Assembly: GCA_025937955.1 (NCBI GenBank)
Contig: JAICQI010000374.1
Location: 1-6,129 of the forward strand
Reading direction: 5' to 3'
DNA: 6,129 nt
Source of the DNA: Pyrinomonadaceae bacterium
GTDB lineage: Bacteria > Acidobacteriota > Blastocatellia > Pyrinomonadales > Pyrinomonadaceae
Shown: positions 5,258 to 6,129 of the stretch, piece after piece
Layout of the letters: each line of letters opens with the position of its first letter
Numbering within the stretch: position 1 is the first letter of the stretch
The notes under the pieces: generated by a model
Told to the model about the DNA's origin: nothing
What the model saw: only the letters and a program-made list of their open reading frames with translations
Database searches by the model: none
Program-made: the position numbers and the translations under genes

Positions 5258-6129
5258 AACTGATAGCGGATGCCGAGACGAAAGAGGACCGGGGGGCCGA
5301 CGGTGAATACTGGTGTGCTGCTGATTTGATAACGGCTGCCAGTTAGATTTTGAAACGCTACAAACAAACGGACCCGTTCAGAAACTGCTCGCGAAACCTC
5401 CGCATCCAGTGTAAAGAATCTTTGCAGCGGCAACGTATTCTGGTCGTCGTCAAACTGCCGGCCCACAAATCGTCCCTGCGCTCCCACCAACCACTCCGCA
5501 TTCGCGTAAGTAACCTGGAAGTTGAACTGGTGTCGCGGAACCTGCGGCACGAGCAAACCCTCCAAGCCCGGGTTAGCCGGGAAACGCAGCACCGTGCTAT
5601 CAGTCAACAAATACTCACCCGCAACCTCCCAATGCCTGGCAAACTTCCCGATCGCCGCCAGCTCGACTCCACGAGCGCGAATCGCCCCGAGGTTTTGTCG
5701 TTGTCGTGTGATAAGAGCCGGAGTCGTTGTTATCGTGACGTTGGCGACCGAGTCATCGATCTCGCTCCAAAAGAAATTACCGCGCACAAACAGCCGCTCA
5801 CGAAACTTTTGTAAGCCAACTCCGACTTCACCGCCCGTCAGCCTCTCCGCCCGCAAGGCCGCGTTGGCATTCGTAACAACATTTCCAACTCGGAAATTCC
5901 GGTAGAGCTCATTGAGCGTGGGCGCCCGGAAAGCGCGATACGCAGAAGCACTAAAAGAAAGTCCGTGATCGAAACGCTTCAGCAACGAAACGCGTGGGCT
6001 AAACGCTGTTTCTGATCGGTCCGCGAAATCGTTCAGCGCCGGCACGCCAACTACCGGTATCCGATCCGAGAACCCACGACTATTCAACCACCGATCGAAC
6101 CGCGCTCCGAAACTCAACAACCACGAACG
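5254..6129 (-). CDS. TonB-dependent outer-membrane receptor, C-terminal part (5' end outside window)
   Basis: The reading frame is open to the right edge, so the 291 residues seen are the C-terminal barrel portion; the signal peptide, TonB box and plug domain lie outside. Evidence includes SPRVSLLKRF, the characteristic FRAPTLNELYR followed by GNVVTNANAALRAERLTGGE, alternating amphipathic beta strands (VGLQKFRERLFVRGNFFWSEI; GVELAAIGKFARHWEVAGEYLLTDS; HQFNFQVTYANAEWLVGAQGRF), the strand RVRLFVAFQNLTGSRYQI, and a last strand ending in Phe (RLGIRYQF), as barrel insertion by the BAM complex prefers. Such receptors import siderophores, cobalamin or other scarce ligands using TonB energy; the TPVFTVGPP and final-strand arrangement recalls BtuB-like receptors but does not identify the ligand. 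An in-frame TTG at 6118-6120 is not a real start. The stop codon lies inside the palindrome shared with the DUF72 gene. Confidence 0.9.
   Translation of the reverse strand, partial: RSWLLSFGARFDRWLNSRGFSDRIPVVGVPALNDFADRSETAFSPRVSLLKRFDHGLSFSASAYRAFRAPTLNELYRNFRVGNVVTNANAALRAERLTGGEVGVGLQKFRERLFVRGNFFWSEIDDSVANVTITTTPALITRQRQNLGAIRARGVELAAIGKFARHWEVAGEYLLTDSTVLRFPANPGLEGLLVPQVPRHQFNFQVTYANAEWLVGAQGRFVGRQFDDDQNTLPLQRFFTLDAEVSRAVSERVRLFVAFQNLTGSRYQISSTPVFTVGPPVLFRLGIRYQF

Noticed and set aside
4385..5262. Target-site duplications around the two palindromes, as for a miniature inverted-repeat transposon
   Set aside because: Copy 1 has at most a TA on both sides and copy 2 has only A-rich flanks without a matching duplication, so transposon insertion cannot be claimed from the flanks.
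6118..6129. TTG at 6118-6120 as the start of the receptor gene
   Set aside because: The frame continues open to the window edge (Arg-Ser-Trp before it) and the protein begins mid-barrel, so the true start lies outside.

Overview
The window is moderately GC-rich, densely coding bacterial DNA carrying five protein genes: four complete and one cut by the right edge. No RNA gene, CRISPR array, transposase, phage gene or classical defence gene is visible. The mix (a cytoplasmic BON-domain protein with a Tyr/Arg/Gly-rich leader, a secreted S9-family peptidase, a DUF72 protein and a TonB-dependent receptor) suggests a Gram-negative soil or environmental bacterium. I lean towards Acidobacteriota, but this rests on family resemblance alone and was not tested by any search.

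Layout from left to right. (1) Minus strand, 58-1179: a BON-domain protein with two low-complexity arms, preceded by a strong ribosome binding site and a plausible promoter. (2) Minus strand, 1301-2245: a pyridoxal-phosphate enzyme of the threonine dehydratase/serine racemase fold. (3) A divergent intergenic region of about 145 bases. (4) Plus strand, 2390-4384: a secreted prolyl-oligopeptidase-type (S9) serine peptidase with a complete catalytic triad. (5) A 69-base imperfect palindrome beginning four bases after the peptidase stop. (6) Plus strand, 4477-5214: a DUF72 (YecE-like) protein starting at GTG. (7) A second, nearly perfect 67-base palindrome of the same family, which contains the stop codons of both the DUF72 gene and the convergent gene to its right. 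(8) Minus strand, 5254 to the edge: the C-terminal barrel of a TonB-dependent receptor.

The genes do not form one recognisable pathway. The peptidase and the PLP enzyme diverge from a shared region and could both take part in peptide and amino-acid use, with the peptidase supplying amino acids outside the inner membrane and the PLP enzyme processing one inside, but that link is only inference from position. The receptor is an outer-membrane uptake protein whose substrate cannot be read from this fragment.

The most noteworthy structure is the pair of related palindromes bracketing the DUF72 gene. Both sit at gene 3' ends, one has been absorbed into two reading frames, and the mismatches in the older-looking copy are mostly G-U compatible in the plus-strand RNA. 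The second point of interest is the roughly heptad-spaced aromatic/arginine repeat in the BON-domain protein.
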